Shown here: piece by piece, positions 8,454 through 17,341 of the stretch | Layout: each line of letters starts with the position of its first letter | How positions within the stretch are numbered: position 1 is the stretch's first letter | Assembly: GCA_017621755.1 (NCBI GenBank) | Contig: JAGASL010000040.1 | Location: 1-64,000 of the forward strand | Source of the DNA: Clostridia bacterium | GTDB lineage: Bacteria; Bacillota; Clostridia; Oscillospirales; CAG-272 | Direction of reading: 5' to 3' | DNA length: 64,000 nucleotides | Translations under genes and position numbers: made by a program | The notes under the pieces: generated by a model | What the model was told of the DNA's origin: nothing | The model's database searches: none | Seen by the model: the letters and a program-made list of their open reading frames with translations, nothing else

Positions 8454-8483
8454 AAAATTTATCATAAACAAAAAGGAGAACAC

Positions 8484-9020
8484 ATGATGGAACTCAAGGG
8501 ATCGAAGACCGAAAAAAATCTGGCCACCGCATTTGCAGGTGAGAGCCAGGCAAGAAACAAGTACACCTACTTCGCTTCGGTAGCAAGAAAGGAAGGCTAC
8601 GAGCAGATCGCCGCCATCTTTGAGCAGACCGCCAACAACGAGAAGGAGCACGCTAAGCTGTGGTTCAAGGCGCTGGGCGAGCTGGGCAATACCGCCGAGA
8701 ATCTGCTGGCCGCTGCCGAGGGCGAGAACTATGAGTGGACTGACATGTACGATCAGTTCGCACGCGAAGCTGAGGAAGAGGGCTTTACCCGTCTGGCTTA
8801 TCAGTTCCGCGCTGTTGCCGCTATCGAGAAGACGCACGAGGAGCGCTATCGCGCCCTGCTTTCGAACGTAGAGATGCAGCAGGTATTTGAGAAGGCTGAG
8901 GAGACCATGTGGGAGTGCCGCAACTGCGGTCACCTGGTGATCGGCAAGAAGGCACCCGAGGTTTGCCCGGTCTGCACGCATCCGAAGAGCTACTTCGAGG
9001 TTCGCAAGGAAAATTATTAA
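8484..9020 (+). CDS. rbr: Rubrerythrin
   Basis: This 178-residue protein has the four-helix diiron domain (residues 1-140; ligands in [11 protein letters not shown], the ExxH pair in [10 protein letters not shown], and '[10 protein letters not shown]') and a C-terminal rubredoxin-like iron centre with CRNCG and CPVC. Rubrerythrin reduces hydrogen peroxide to water in anaerobes. A strong AAAAAGGAG site precedes the ATG-ATG start. It shares a promoter with the PerR-like gene and is closed by a strong terminator, giving a self-contained peroxide-response operon. Confidence 0.95.
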   Translation: MMELKGSKTEKNLATAFAGESQARNKYTYFASVARKEGYEQIAAIFEQTANNEKEHAKLWFKALGELGNTAENLLAAAEGENYEWTDMYDQFAREAEEEGFTRLAYQFRAVAAIEKTHEERYRALLSNVEMQQVFEKAEETMWECRNCGHLVIGKKAPEVCPVCTHPKSYFEVRKENY

Positions 9021-9037
9021 TTCGCATATCGCCATCA

Positions 9038-9076
9038 AGCGGGGTGCTTTCCCTCCAAAGCACCCCGCTCTTTTTA
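9038..9076 (+). terminator. Terminator of the perR-rbr operon
   Basis: A 13-bp stem (AGCGGGGTGCTTT and its complement) with a six-base loop is followed by a T-rich run. Confidence 0.9.
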
Positions 9077-9079
9077 TGC

Positions 9080-9215
9080 CGTGAGACGGACGGTTAGGGG
9101 ATGTCTGCCCCTACGAAGCCCTCTCCGTCACGCCACCTGGCGGAGCCGCGACACCTCCCCCAAAAGGGGGAGGCTGCGTGCCGCACCCATAACCGGTAGG
9201 GGAGGGGCTTGTTTT
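9080..9215. repeat. GC-rich intergenic repeat segment
   Basis: This non-coding stretch contains a perfect hairpin of CCTCCCCC and GGGGGAGG arms (9154-9173) and a 31-base segment (9181-9211) that recurs at 13234-13264 with one mismatch. Sequences of this style are scattered between genes in many Clostridia genomes; no function is known to me. Confidence 0.65.
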
Positions 9216-9259
9216 TTTGTATAAAAGCGAGAAAAATTGCATTTTTTTGATGTTACCTA

Positions 9260-9289
9260 TTGATTTTTCATAACTTATCGTGCTATAAT
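9260..9289 (+). promoter_or_regulatory. Promoter of the secreted repeat protein gene
   Basis: TTGATT, 18 bases, then TATAAT, about 60 bases before the ATG. Confidence 0.7.
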
Positions 9290-9349
9290 GAAAATGGATA
9301 GAACTCTCTCTATATATATTGTAGAAAAAACGCGAAAGGAATGAGAATC

Positions 9350-12300
9350 ATGCGTAACAGAATCCTATCCCTTCTTTTGGTGGCATGCATGCTGCTGGCG
9401 GCCGTGCCGGCGCTGCTGTTACCCACCACGGCGGCAGATGCAGCTGCGGCCGCAGAAATCGTTGCAGAAACAACGCTTTCAAAGACCTCAAATATGCCTA
9501 CAAAAACGACCGATGCGTTCGTTTATAACGGCAATTGGAGCGTTGGCTACAAAACGGCGGCAAACAATTTTACCGCGTACCCGACCACCATCCGCACGGA
9601 CGACTCGAACCTGATCGCCGCCTCCCCCTGGAGCGCCGCTGACGGCGGCGGCGGTATGTACATCGACCCGGACCGCCGCGGCAATCTGCTGGCTACCAAG
9701 TCGGGTAGTGCCTACCGCTATATGGTGCCCTATTACCAGGCAAAGGCAGACATTGTGATCAACGAGCTGATCTTTCAGAAATACGTAAAATCTGATGCTG
9801 AGGATAAGGCTACCGTTACCAGCGCCAATTACTCCTATTTTGCCGTCATCGTTGACGGCGTGATCGTATGGCCGAAAAACGCGACCTACGAGGATGTAGA
9901 GACCTGGTGGAACGGCGCTGAGGATGGTGACATTACCACCGGCTTTACCGCCGCCGAGAACGTTTCCGTCAGCTACGGTAGCTCGATCGAGTTCGTTGCC
10001 AGAACCACGGCAAACCGTTCGGGTGAGTATACGCGCTCGATCGCCTACCCCAATTTTACCGTGCGCATTACCGACGGCCAGCTGATCTCGCAGCACACCT
10101 CTTCGTCCATGAAGGCGGACATGAGCTACAAGGTCATGTATGGCGAAGAAGATAAGACCGGCATTGACCCGCGCCAACAGTCGAATCCTACCACGGGCTA
10201 TATCAAAAGTGCAAAGGCCTTGAAAGACGAAGGAAAGACGGATGCCGAGATTTATGCTTACGTAACCCAGGAGATCGGCAAGATCAAACTGGATTATGGC
10301 AGCTCTGCCTGGCAGCTGGGCGTGCTCAACACGGCCGACGGTGCCAAGGCCGGCATCTTTGAGCCGTTTGTACGCTGGTATGCCTTTGCCGGCCAAAACC
10401 TATCGTATTGGAAAGAAAAGGACTGGGATGGACAGTGGTACTCCACGGAGGAGCACTTCCAGAGCGGCATGACTACGTTCCTTGCCGGTGGTGTCCCCAA
10501 TGTATGGGGCTTTGGCAGTACGGCCGGTGCCGCCATGCATTCCGGCGTAACCGGTAACGTTATGGCGTGTGATAAATCTACCACCTGTGCCACGGCGTAC
10601 CAGTACACCGTTCCGCATGACGGTTATCTGGAGCTCCAGTTAGCAAGCTTTGACGACCGCGATTGCTATGCGCGTATTTGCATTGCCATTAACGGCGTTG
10701 TGATCTGGCCTGCAAATGCTAAGCTGACCGATACGGCCACCTGGTTCGCCCAGGGCAGCATTATGCAACCTGCTGAATATTTGCTTGCCGTTAATGCCGA
10801 GCTTTCTACACTGAGCAACTACGTAAAGGCCGGCTCGCACGTACAGGTTTGCGTTTCGCGTGGTAATTGGGGCAGCAATGCCGGCATTACGGTAGATCCC
10901 TGCATCAACATTTACAAGCCGGCAGATACTCTGCCTGTCTGCGAGGTCATTTTCACCAAGGCAAATACCCTTCCCTTTGAGCGCCTGCTTGCCTACGAAG
11001 GCGCACCAATGAGCGACCTGATCCAGGGTACGGTTGCCTCTATCAACGGCGTAGCCACCACCACGCTGCCTGACTACGTGACCGAGGATATGACCATCGT
11101 GATGAGCGAGATCACCTTTGCCGGCACGAGCGCCTTTGCCAATTACGCGCCGAACGCCAGCAGCCCGGTTGACGAGGATAGCAATATCATCTACAACACC
11201 TCGGGTGATCATCAATGGACGATCGGCCGTGTAGACACCACCGAAGGGTTCCATGCCTTTGCCGAGGGCAAGACCTGGGATACCTTTGACAAAATTGCTA
11301 CCAGTAGCCGAACGATTGACGATGGTAGTCTTTGGGGTGCTGCCGGCGGCGGTATGTATTACGCTGACCAGCGCTTTGCTATCCGTAACCTGACGGATAC
11401 TGATGCGCCCACGATCGTAGGTGCCCAGTATACGGCAGACCGCGACGGCCTTGTGCAGCTTGGCTTTGACACCTTGGCCGTTAACCGTGATATGAACCCC
11501 ACGCACGATGCTGCCCGTTATACGATAACAGCGGCAGACGGGGAAAAATATTACGCATACTTCGTGGTCGGCAATACGTCTACCATGTATTATTCCAAGA
11601 GCTACTCCTACACCGACTATACCAACAACTACAACGTGGTGGCGACCACTCTTGCCGATCACGGCACGATGTACACCTATGACAAGGCCACCAACACGAT
11701 GACGGCAGTTACCGATGAGGCCAAGCTGACCGAGCTGGGGGCGCTTTCGTTCAAGGCTGCCTATAGCCTGCGCAAGCTGTACGAGCGCCTGTATATCTAC
11801 CAAAACGGCGTGCAGATCTGGCCGGAAAACAACGGCACCTTTACCTATGAAGCTACCTTCACCAACTACACGACTAGTGGCGGTGCTGATGCCGGCATGA
11901 AGGCTGCCGTAGGCACCTTGCCCACTATCATCGTCAACAAGGGTGACACCATTACCTTTGGCCTGGTGGGTGAGGATGCCATGTCGAACCAGGTGTTCAT
12001 GAAGCCGACGGTAAAATACGTTACCGAGGCACCTACCGTGACCGCCGAGGTCGTGCTGAAAGAGAAGTTCAACATTGATATGGAGATCTACGCCAGCCCG
12101 CTGGCTGAGGAGAGCGGCGTATACATCAACGGTGTAAAGAATGATTACGCTGCCCTGCGTGATCTGGCAGCCAAGGAGATCTGCGAGGAATTTACCTACG
12201 CCACCTACCAGGTCATCAACGGTGTAGAGATCAAATCCTCGACCAAGACCTATACCGGCAAGCAGGTGCTGGCACAGCACCAGGCAAGCACCAATGACAG

Positions 12301-12835
12301 CGTAGTAGCGCTGGCAAACGCCACCATCCACTATGCCGAGGCTGCCGCCTCCTACTTCAAGGGTGATGCCCTTTCTGCCGAGGCAAGTGCCGCCATCGCG
12401 GCGCTGGCTGCCCCGCAGGAGGCAAGCGCTTCGATCACCGATACGATCGAGGAGCAGATCACCTTCCAGGGTGCTAATCTGCTACTGAAGGATACCATTC
12501 AGCTTAAGATCACCTTTAAGAAGGTAGCGGGTGCCGGCGATATCGCCCCCTCGCTGCAGGTAGTCAGTTCCGGCATGACGGTCAAGGGCATGTTTGACGT
12601 AACGCTGGTAGGTGACACCTACGAGGCGGTTATTGAGATCCCGATGAGCGCCTATAACGAGACACTGGAAATCAGCGTTTGGAACAACACGGAGCAGATC
12701 AGCGAAACGCTGACCTACGGCGTAGGCGTATATGCCTACCGCGTATACCAGGCAAATGCCGGTAATACCGCACTGCAGAACGTACTGAAGACCATCATCG
12801 CCTTGGGCGACAAGGCAATTGCCTATCAACCCTGA
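9350..12835 (+). CDS. Large secreted protein of three related modules, no known function
   Basis: The second ATG of the frame is preferred because AAAGGA sits nine bases before it. The product is 1,161 residues with a clear Sec signal peptide (MRNRILSLLLVACMLLA to about residue 33). Three modules of about 200-300 residues follow, each with a '[NW]..G' opening and a strand of the form NG/DG-x-x-[IV][VW]WP-x-N (VDGVIVWPKNA, INGVVIWPANA, QNGVQIWPEN). The last 260 residues form a different module ending in YAYRVYQ...IALGDKAIAYQP. The same module types occur in the giant minus-strand protein at 58551-64000, so the two are paralogues. There is no LPXTG or other anchor that I can see. A short peptide gene follows in the same transcript. 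I do not recognise a named domain; an adhesin or glycan-binding role is only a guess. Confidence 0.85.
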   Translation: MRNRILSLLLVACMLLAAVPALLLPTTAADAAAAAEIVAETTLSKTSNMPTKTTDAFVYNGNWSVGYKTAANNFTAYPTTIRTDDSNLIAASPWSAADGGGGMYIDPDRRGNLLATKSGSAYRYMVPYYQAKADIVINELIFQKYVKSDAEDKATVTSANYSYFAVIVDGVIVWPKNATYEDVETWWNGAEDGDITTGFTAAENVSVSYGSSIEFVARTTANRSGEYTRSIAYPNFTVRITDGQLISQHTSSSMKADMSYKVMYGEEDKTGIDPRQQSNPTTGYIKSAKALKDEGKTDAEIYAYVTQEIGKIKLDYGSSAWQLGVLNTADGAKAGIFEPFVRWYAFAGQNLSYWKEKDWDGQWYSTEEHFQSGMTTFLAGGVPNVWGFGSTAGAAMHSGVTGNVMACDKSTTCATAYQYTVPHDGYLELQLASFDDRDCYARICIAINGVVIWPANAKLTDTATWFAQGSIMQPAEYLLAVNAELSTLSNYVKAGSHVQVCVSRGNWGSNAGITVDPCINIYKPADTLPVCEVIFTKANTLPFERLLAYEGAPMSDLIQGTVASINGVATTTLPDYVTEDMTIVMSEITFAGTSAFANYAPNASSPVDEDSNIIYNTSGDHQWTIGRVDTTEGFHAFAEGKTWDTFDKIATSSRTIDDGSLWGAAGGGMYYADQRFAIRNLTDTDAPTIVGAQYTADRDGLVQLGFDTLAVNRDMNPTHDAARYTITAADGEKYYAYFVVGNTSTMYYSKSYSYTDYTNNYNVVATTLADHGTMYTYDKATNTMTAVTDEAKLTELGALSFKAAYSLRKLYERLYIYQNGVQIWPENNGTFTYEATFTNYTTSGGADAGMKAAVGTLPTIIVNKGDTITFGLVGEDAMSNQVFMKPTVKYVTEAPTVTAEVVLKEKFNIDMEIYASPLAEESGVYINGVKNDYAALRDLAAKEICEEFTYATYQVINGVEIKSSTKTYTGKQVLAQHQASTNDSVVALANATIHYAEAAASYFKGDALSAEASAAIAALAAPQEASASITDTIEEQITFQGANLLLKDTIQLKITFKKVAGAGDIAPSLQVVSSGMTVKGMFDVTLVGDTYEAVIEIPMSAYNETLEISVWNNTEQISETLTYGVGVYAYRVYQANAGNTALQNVLKTIIALGDKAIAYQP

Positions 12836-12853
12836 TAAGGAGGTTTACGATTT

Positions 12854-12997
12854 ATGAGAATGTATGAAGCACCGATCTGCGATCTCCATATCTTTGGCGC
12901 AAGCGACCTGCTGATGGATTCCAATGGTCTGGTCGTGGACGATCTAACCAGCATCACCAAGTCGGTTAAAAACGCATTAGAGCAGGAAAACGCTTAA
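12854..12997 (+). CDS. 47-residue YEAP/DLLM peptide, paired with the secreted protein
   Basis: A short frame starts 18 bases after the secreted protein's stop, behind a full AAGGAGG site. It begins MRMYEAPICDLHIF and continues with ASDLLMDSNG and an acidic-to-basic tail ending in EQENA. It has no signal peptide or long hydrophobic helix. A 39-residue peptide after the paralogous giant protein (58418-58537) has the same pattern (YEAP near the start, DLLM plus an acidic residue and serine about ten residues later). Same position, strong ribosome site and shared pattern make it a real gene. Function unknown. Confidence 0.8.
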   Translation: MRMYEAPICDLHIFGASDLLMDSNGLVVDDLTSITKSVKNALEQENA

Positions 12998-13012
12998 ATT
13001 CGCTACGTTTCC

Positions 13013-13046
13013 CCCCGCCCTGGGTCTCCCCCCGGGGCGGGTTTTT
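13013..13046 (+). terminator. Terminator after the secreted protein and peptide genes
   Basis: CCCCGCCC and GGGGCGGG arms with a 13-base loop are followed by TTTTT, 16 bases after the peptide stop codon. Confidence 0.85.
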
Positions 13047-13074
13047 CATGCCGTAGCACGGACATACTGCCGTG

Positions 13075-13347
13075 AGGGGCTTATGGGTGCGGGAGGAGCA
13101 AGCCCCTCCCCTACGAGGCGCGCCGTACACACTACCGTAGGGCGGGGGCTTGCTCCCGCCGGGGGAACAATCCCTCACCGCCTACGGCGGAGCTCCCTTG
13201 TGTAAAGGGAGCCTTTTGCCCCTACAAGGCGAGCCGCACCTATAACCGGTAGGGGAGGGGCTTGCTCCTCCCGCACCAATCTTATTCAACCTTTTATCTG
13301 TAGGGACAGGCGTCCCCGACTGTCCGCGCCAATCTTATTCAACCTTG
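13075..13347. repeat. Cluster of GC-rich intergenic repeats
   Basis: No gene is visible here. A unit of the form GGGGAGGGGCTTGCTCCTCC occurs in inverted form at 13089-13115, as a variant at 13133-13160 and in direct form at 13244-13277. A separate hairpin of GGCTCCCTT type lies at about 13189-13213. A 22-base segment containing CCAATCTTATTCAACC is present twice (13272-13293 and 13325-13346). Part of the cluster also matches 9181-9211. Confidence 0.75.
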
Positions 13348-13371
13348 TCAGCCTTTCCCCCATGGCATGAC

Positions 13372-13424
13372 AAAAAGCGCCCATAGCGTGATGCTCCGCT
13401 TGGAGTATCGCGCTATGGGCGCTT
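13372..13424 (-). terminator. Terminator of the sugar catabolic operon
   Basis: A 14-bp perfect stem (AAGCGCCCATAGCG) with an additional inner stem lies just after the GH36 stop codon; the A-run at its left gives a U-run on the minus-strand transcript. Confidence 0.85.
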
Positions 13425-13436
13425 CATTATTTTGTT

Positions 13437-15506
13437 TTAAGCCTGCTCGACCAGCAGGTATACGGCCGTCTGCTTGCGCGGCAGGGTCACGCTGAGGCCA
13501 CCCTCCACCACCGTGGCGGTAGCATCGCTTGCTGCCGGGTAAAGCACGCGCACGCTCTTGGCACCGGGCAGGGGGATATGACAGGTATCGCTCTCCCCTT
13601 CCATGCGCCAGGCAACCAGGCGGGCGGTCTTTTCGTTTTGGTAGGCGGTAGCCAGCCAGCCGTCACCCGGCTGGGGCAGACCAAGCGGGTAGGTAGGCAG
13701 CGCCGTTTTGATCTCGTGGCGCCATTCCTTATAGCAACGCACGCCCTCCTTGATCAGGGCGATCTGCTCGTCGCTCATCTTCATGATCTCGCCGCTGAGG
13801 TGCATGCGCGCGGGCAGGGCGTTGATCATATTCAGGGCAACGGTATCGGTGCTATCCTTGGCCATGGGGTAAGACCAGATGGCTGCCTGCTCGGGCAGCA
13901 GGGCGGTGGCGCAGGCGGCCGCAATGGGCACCATCTGCATGACGTTTGACTGGTCGGTCACCGACATGATGGGGTGCAGCGAAAGCATGCCGTACTCCAT
14001 ACGCATACCGCCGGAGGAGCAGCTTTCAATGACCAGATCGGGATATTTATCCATGATGCTCTGCATCCAGGAGCGGTAGGCGCGGTTGTGGCCAAGCAGG
14101 CCATCGCCAAAGCTATCGCTATCTACCTCGGTACCGATGCCACCGTCGATGTTATAGTCCATCTTGATATAGCCGATGCCGTACTCGTTTACCACGCGGT
14201 CGATGACCGAGGTGGCAAAATCGCGCACACGCTGGGAGCGGAAATCAAGCTGGTAGCGGCCGTTATCGATCACGCGCTTGCCGTGGCGCATAAAGAAATC
14301 GCTATCCTCAAACTGAGAGAGGATGGGGCAATTCACACCCATGACCTCAATTTCCAGCCACAGGCCGGGCACCATGCCGCGCTCGCGCACGCGGTCAAAC
14401 ACCTCGCGGATCCCGTTCGGGAAGCGCCAAGAGCAGGGCATCCATTCACCAACCGTTTCCCACCAGGTGCCATCGGCATACCAGCCGGCATCCATGCAGT
14501 AGTATTCGGCACCCATTTCGGCCGCCAGGTCGATCACGGGCAGCTCCTTTTCGGTGGTGGGGTCTGCCCACAGGCAGTTCATGTAATCGTTGAAGATGAC
14601 GGGCAGGCCGCAATCCGCACGGTTCCTGCGCACGATGTGGCGGCGATATTTGGTCATCTCGCCCAGGGCACTATCAAAATAGGTACCAACGGCGACACCG
14701 GCCGTGACAGAGACAAAGCTCTCGCCGGGGGCAAGCTCCTTATACCAGTGGTTTTCCCGCTCGGTGGGGCCGCTGAGCTGCACGTAGAACTGCGTGGCCG
14801 GCGGGGCGGCGCTGAATTCCCACTGCCAGGAGCCGTTATGCTCGATCTGGAAGAAGATGGCCCGGCGAAGGCCGCGATCCTCGATCACGCCGGCCGGGAG
14901 AAACTCCTTGGTCGACCAGGTGCCGTTGTTAGAGATCGTATGGCGATCAAGCGTGTTGTTATAGCCGGCGGTGGCATGCAGACCAAGATCAGAAAGGGAA
15001 CGGGTTCTCCATTCCACCTCCTGCGCCCAGGAATTGTAGGGCAGGTGGAGAAGAAGATCCTTTTCAAGACGGTCCTCGCCTACCACGCCAAAGCCACCAA
15101 GGGCTAAGGAGGCAACGTATTCCAGACCTACGTTTTCTTCCGAAACGTTCTTTACCTCGACCCACGTGCGCAGACCGCCCACGCCGGTATAGAAGCGGTA
15201 GTGCAGGTCAGCCGTGATCTGCGCCTCGCGCAGGGTAAAGATCCATTCGCTGCCGTCTGCCTGCTCCTCTACGCGGTGGCTTTCATAGCGCAAGGTACCG
15301 CGGCCGCAGTTGCCGGCCTGCTTACCACCGTGGTGCATGGCCGAGTTGCGGCCGGCAATATGCACGGCGGCTGCCGGATAGGCATTCGGGCAGCTTTCCC
15401 CTTCCCCGGTATAGGGATAGGGGGCAAGATGGCAGAGCGAGAGCGTGCCTGCCTCGTCTACCGAAAAGGTGGCATACATGTTGCCTTCATGAACATGAAA
15501 CAGCAT
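13437..15506 (-). CDS. GH36-family alpha-galactosidase-like glycosidase
   Basis: Translation should start at the ATG behind AAAGGAG (the frame opens a few codons earlier, but that part contains the ribosome site). The 689-residue protein has the GH36 order: N-terminal beta-supersandwich (1-300), TIM barrel (300-600) and C-terminal beta domain. The predicted nucleophile is D450 in KMDYN and the acid/base D518 in SVTDQSN; 'YYCMDAGWY' and 'GLWLEIEVMG' are other barrel strands. There is no signal peptide, so it acts on imported oligosaccharides. It is the last gene of the operon, which would metabolise the released sugar. GH36 includes alpha-galactosidases and alpha-N-acetylgalactosaminidases; the exact bond is not readable. 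Confidence 0.88.
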   Translation of the reverse strand: MLFHVHEGNMYATFSVDEAGTLSLCHLAPYPYTGEGESCPNAYPAAAVHIAGRNSAMHHGGKQAGNCGRGTLRYESHRVEEQADGSEWIFTLREAQITADLHYRFYTGVGGLRTWVEVKNVSEENVGLEYVASLALGGFGVVGEDRLEKDLLLHLPYNSWAQEVEWRTRSLSDLGLHATAGYNNTLDRHTISNNGTWSTKEFLPAGVIEDRGLRRAIFFQIEHNGSWQWEFSAAPPATQFYVQLSGPTERENHWYKELAPGESFVSVTAGVAVGTYFDSALGEMTKYRRHIVRRNRADCGLPVIFNDYMNCLWADPTTEKELPVIDLAAEMGAEYYCMDAGWYADGTWWETVGEWMPCSWRFPNGIREVFDRVRERGMVPGLWLEIEVMGVNCPILSQFEDSDFFMRHGKRVIDNGRYQLDFRSQRVRDFATSVIDRVVNEYGIGYIKMDYNIDGGIGTEVDSDSFGDGLLGHNRAYRSWMQSIMDKYPDLVIESCSSGGMRMEYGMLSLHPIMSVTDQSNVMQMVPIAAACATALLPEQAAIWSYPMAKDSTDTVALNMINALPARMHLSGEIMKMSDEQIALIKEGVRCYKEWRHEIKTALPTYPLGLPQPGDGWLATAYQNEKTARLVAWRMEGESDTCHIPLPGAKSVRVLYPAASDATATVVEGGLSVTLPRKQTAVYLLVEQA

Positions 15507-15529
15507 GGCTTTCTCCTTTTTCAATCAAA

Positions 15530-16372
15530 TCAGACCAGGGTGCGGCCGGTAAAGACGCCCATAGCGCCCATTACGTCAGCCTTCATGCCGGCGATGGCGG
15601 CAACCTCCATATCGTGGAAGAAGGTCTTATCAGCCAGGGCGGCAACGGCGTTGGCACCGGCCTTGGCCATGTAGGTGTAGTAGTTGATCTTGCGAATACC
15701 GAGGTCGATCACGCGGCGGTAATCCTCGTGGCTGACGCCCGAGCCACCGTGCATAACCAGCGGAACCGAAACGAGAGACTTGATCCTTTCCAGGCGTGGG
15801 AAGTCCAGCTTCGGCTGCTTGAGGTACACGCCGTGCGCGGTGCCAAAGGCACAGGCCAGCGCGTCGATACCGGTCTCCTCTACGAAGTGCTTTGCCTCCT
15901 CCGGGTCGGTATAGATGCTCTCATCCGAGCCGCCGGCACCCGATTCGCGCGCGCCCATCGAGCCAATCTCGGCCTCTACCGAGGCACCGTAGCGAGCAGC
16001 CAGCGAAACGGCGATAGACGTATTGGCATAGTTGAGCGCGGTATCGCCGGCCGAGCCATCGTACATGACCGAGGTAAAGCCCAGCTCTAGACCGCGAGCA
16101 ACGTAATCAAGATCCTCACCGTGGTCGAGATGCACGCAGACCGGCACGGTCGCGCGCTCTGCCATCATCAGCATGATGGGGGCGATCTCATCCATGCGGC
16201 AAAGGCCCATCTGCTCGTGCACCTGGGCGTGCATGATGATCACAGGCTCGCCGAGCTCCTCAGCGGCGGAAAGGATCGCCTTCAGCGAGGTGAGGTTGGG
16301 GGTGTTGAAGGAGCCGATGGCGATCTTTCTTGCCTCGGCGATCTTTAAGATATCGGTTAAGGTGACCAGCAT
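15530..16372 (-). CDS. Class II (zinc) ketose-bisphosphate aldolase
   Basis: The 280-residue protein belongs to the FbaA/GatY/KbaY family. It shows the zinc and catalytic residues in VHLDHGEDLD, the 'VEAEIGSMGARE' strand, FGTAHGVY and VMHGGSGVSHED. It cleaves a ketose phosphate into dihydroxyacetone phosphate and an aldehyde. In this operon it follows isomerase and kinase genes, so it probably performs the last step on the sugar released by GH36. Its start is three bases after the stop of the DUF4432 gene, with GGAGGAA overlapping that stop. Fructose, tagatose or a less usual phosphate are all possible substrates. Confidence 0.88.
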   Translation of the reverse strand: MLVTLTDILKIAEARKIAIGSFNTPNLTSLKAILSAAEELGEPVIIMHAQVHEQMGLCRMDEIAPIMLMMAERATVPVCVHLDHGEDLDYVARGLELGFTSVMYDGSAGDTALNYANTSIAVSLAARYGASVEAEIGSMGARESGAGGSDESIYTDPEEAKHFVEETGIDALACAFGTAHGVYLKQPKLDFPRLERIKSLVSVPLVMHGGSGVSHEDYRRVIDLGIRKINYYTYMAKAGANAVAALADKTFFHDMEVAAIAGMKADVMGAMGVFTGRTLV

Positions 16373-16375
16373 AAT

Positions 16376-17341
16376 TTATTCCTCCGTCATGATAAATGTA
16401 ATATGGTGCTGCTTTTCGGCGCCGGGGGCCAGGATCTCCAGCTTGCCCTGCTTGCGCATCACGTCGCGGCCGTCCGGCTCGCAGTTGCCGGGCTCAAGAC
16501 CCAGCACGTAATCGCCCTCGCCCATCATCTTCCATTCGGTAAAGAAGGGCAGCTCGGCAGTATCGTAGGAGATGGCAAGCGCCTTGTTCTTGACAGGGTT
16601 CTTTGCCTTTACGGTCGTCTTGCCCTGCATCTTGTGGTAGAAGCACATTTCCTCATAGCCGCGCTGGGGCTTTTCCATCTTGGCCCAATCGGCAATGCCG
16701 CTCTGCGCGTGGGCGTTTCTTGCCTCTACGCCGGTAGAGGGGATCGAGAGCTGCAGATTTTCATCTAACAGCGGGTAGCCCAGGTTGCAATGATAAAGCA
16801 CCTCTAACGGGCAATCGGCCGAGCCGATGTTGCGAATGGTATCGCACATACGAATGGTGTTTTCATACAGCGGGCAGATATACTCACGCTCGAGAAGCAG
16901 CTTATCGCCAAACAGGCGCGCATCACGCACCGTAGCGCGGATGTGGATCTCATCGTTTTCGATGAAGTGATAGATATTCTCGCACGGGATGTGCGAAACG
17001 GTGCCGTGCAGGGGCAGCTCCTCTCCCTCGTCCACGCAGGGCGAGCCAACGGCGCGCAGGCCGCAGGTGGTCATAAACCCGGCGGTGAAGGATTTTAAGA
17101 AGCCGGCGCCTACGTGGTCATAGTAGGCCGGGGCCACGAAGCCGCAGGCGGCAAAATAGCCGTAGTTGACACCGTTGAGAGAAAGGCGCACGATATCCGC
17201 GCAGCGGTCAGCCGATACGGTAAAGGCCAGGCCGGTCGCGTTACGCACCTCGAAAAGGCGCATGCCGTCGCCACGGCCGCCAACCAGGCGAACCTCCTCT
17301 ACCCCGTAGATCTGGGCGGGATGGCCGATATAATTATTCAT
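16376..17341 (-). CDS. DUF4432 aldose-1-epimerase-like protein
   Basis: The 321-residue beta-rich protein resembles the DUF4432 branch of the aldose 1-epimerase (mutarotase) superfamily: 'FTVSADRCADIVRLSLNGVNYGY' near residue 40, 'GLRAVGSPCVDEGEELPLHG' near 95 and 'LYHCNLGYPLL' near 195. It would interconvert anomers of the sugar released by the glycosidase before the isomerase. It starts inside the last codons of the kinase gene (eight-base overlap), so expression is coupled. Confidence 0.8.
   Translation of the reverse strand: MNNYIGHPAQIYGVEEVRLVGGRGDGMRLFEVRNATGLAFTVSADRCADIVRLSLNGVNYGYFAACGFVAPAYYDHVGAGFLKSFTAGFMTTCGLRAVGSPCVDEGEELPLHGTVSHIPCENIYHFIENDEIHIRATVRDARLFGDKLLLEREYICPLYENTIRMCDTIRNIGSADCPLEVLYHCNLGYPLLDENLQLSIPSTGVEARNAHAQSGIADWAKMEKPQRGYEEMCFYHKMQGKTTVKAKNPVKNKALAISYDTAELPFFTEWKMMGEGDYVLGLEPGNCEPDGRDVMRKQGKLEILAPGAEKQHHITFIMTEE

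Noticed and set aside
10640-12331. A 563-codon minus-strand open frame inside the secreted protein gene
   Set aside because: It is antisense to a gene with a signal peptide, promoter and ribosome site; its protein has no recognisable motifs and the frame reflects GC-biased third codon positions.
13974-15107. A 377-codon plus-strand frame opposite GH36
   Set aside because: Shadow of the GH36 coding sequence; no ribosome site or domain.
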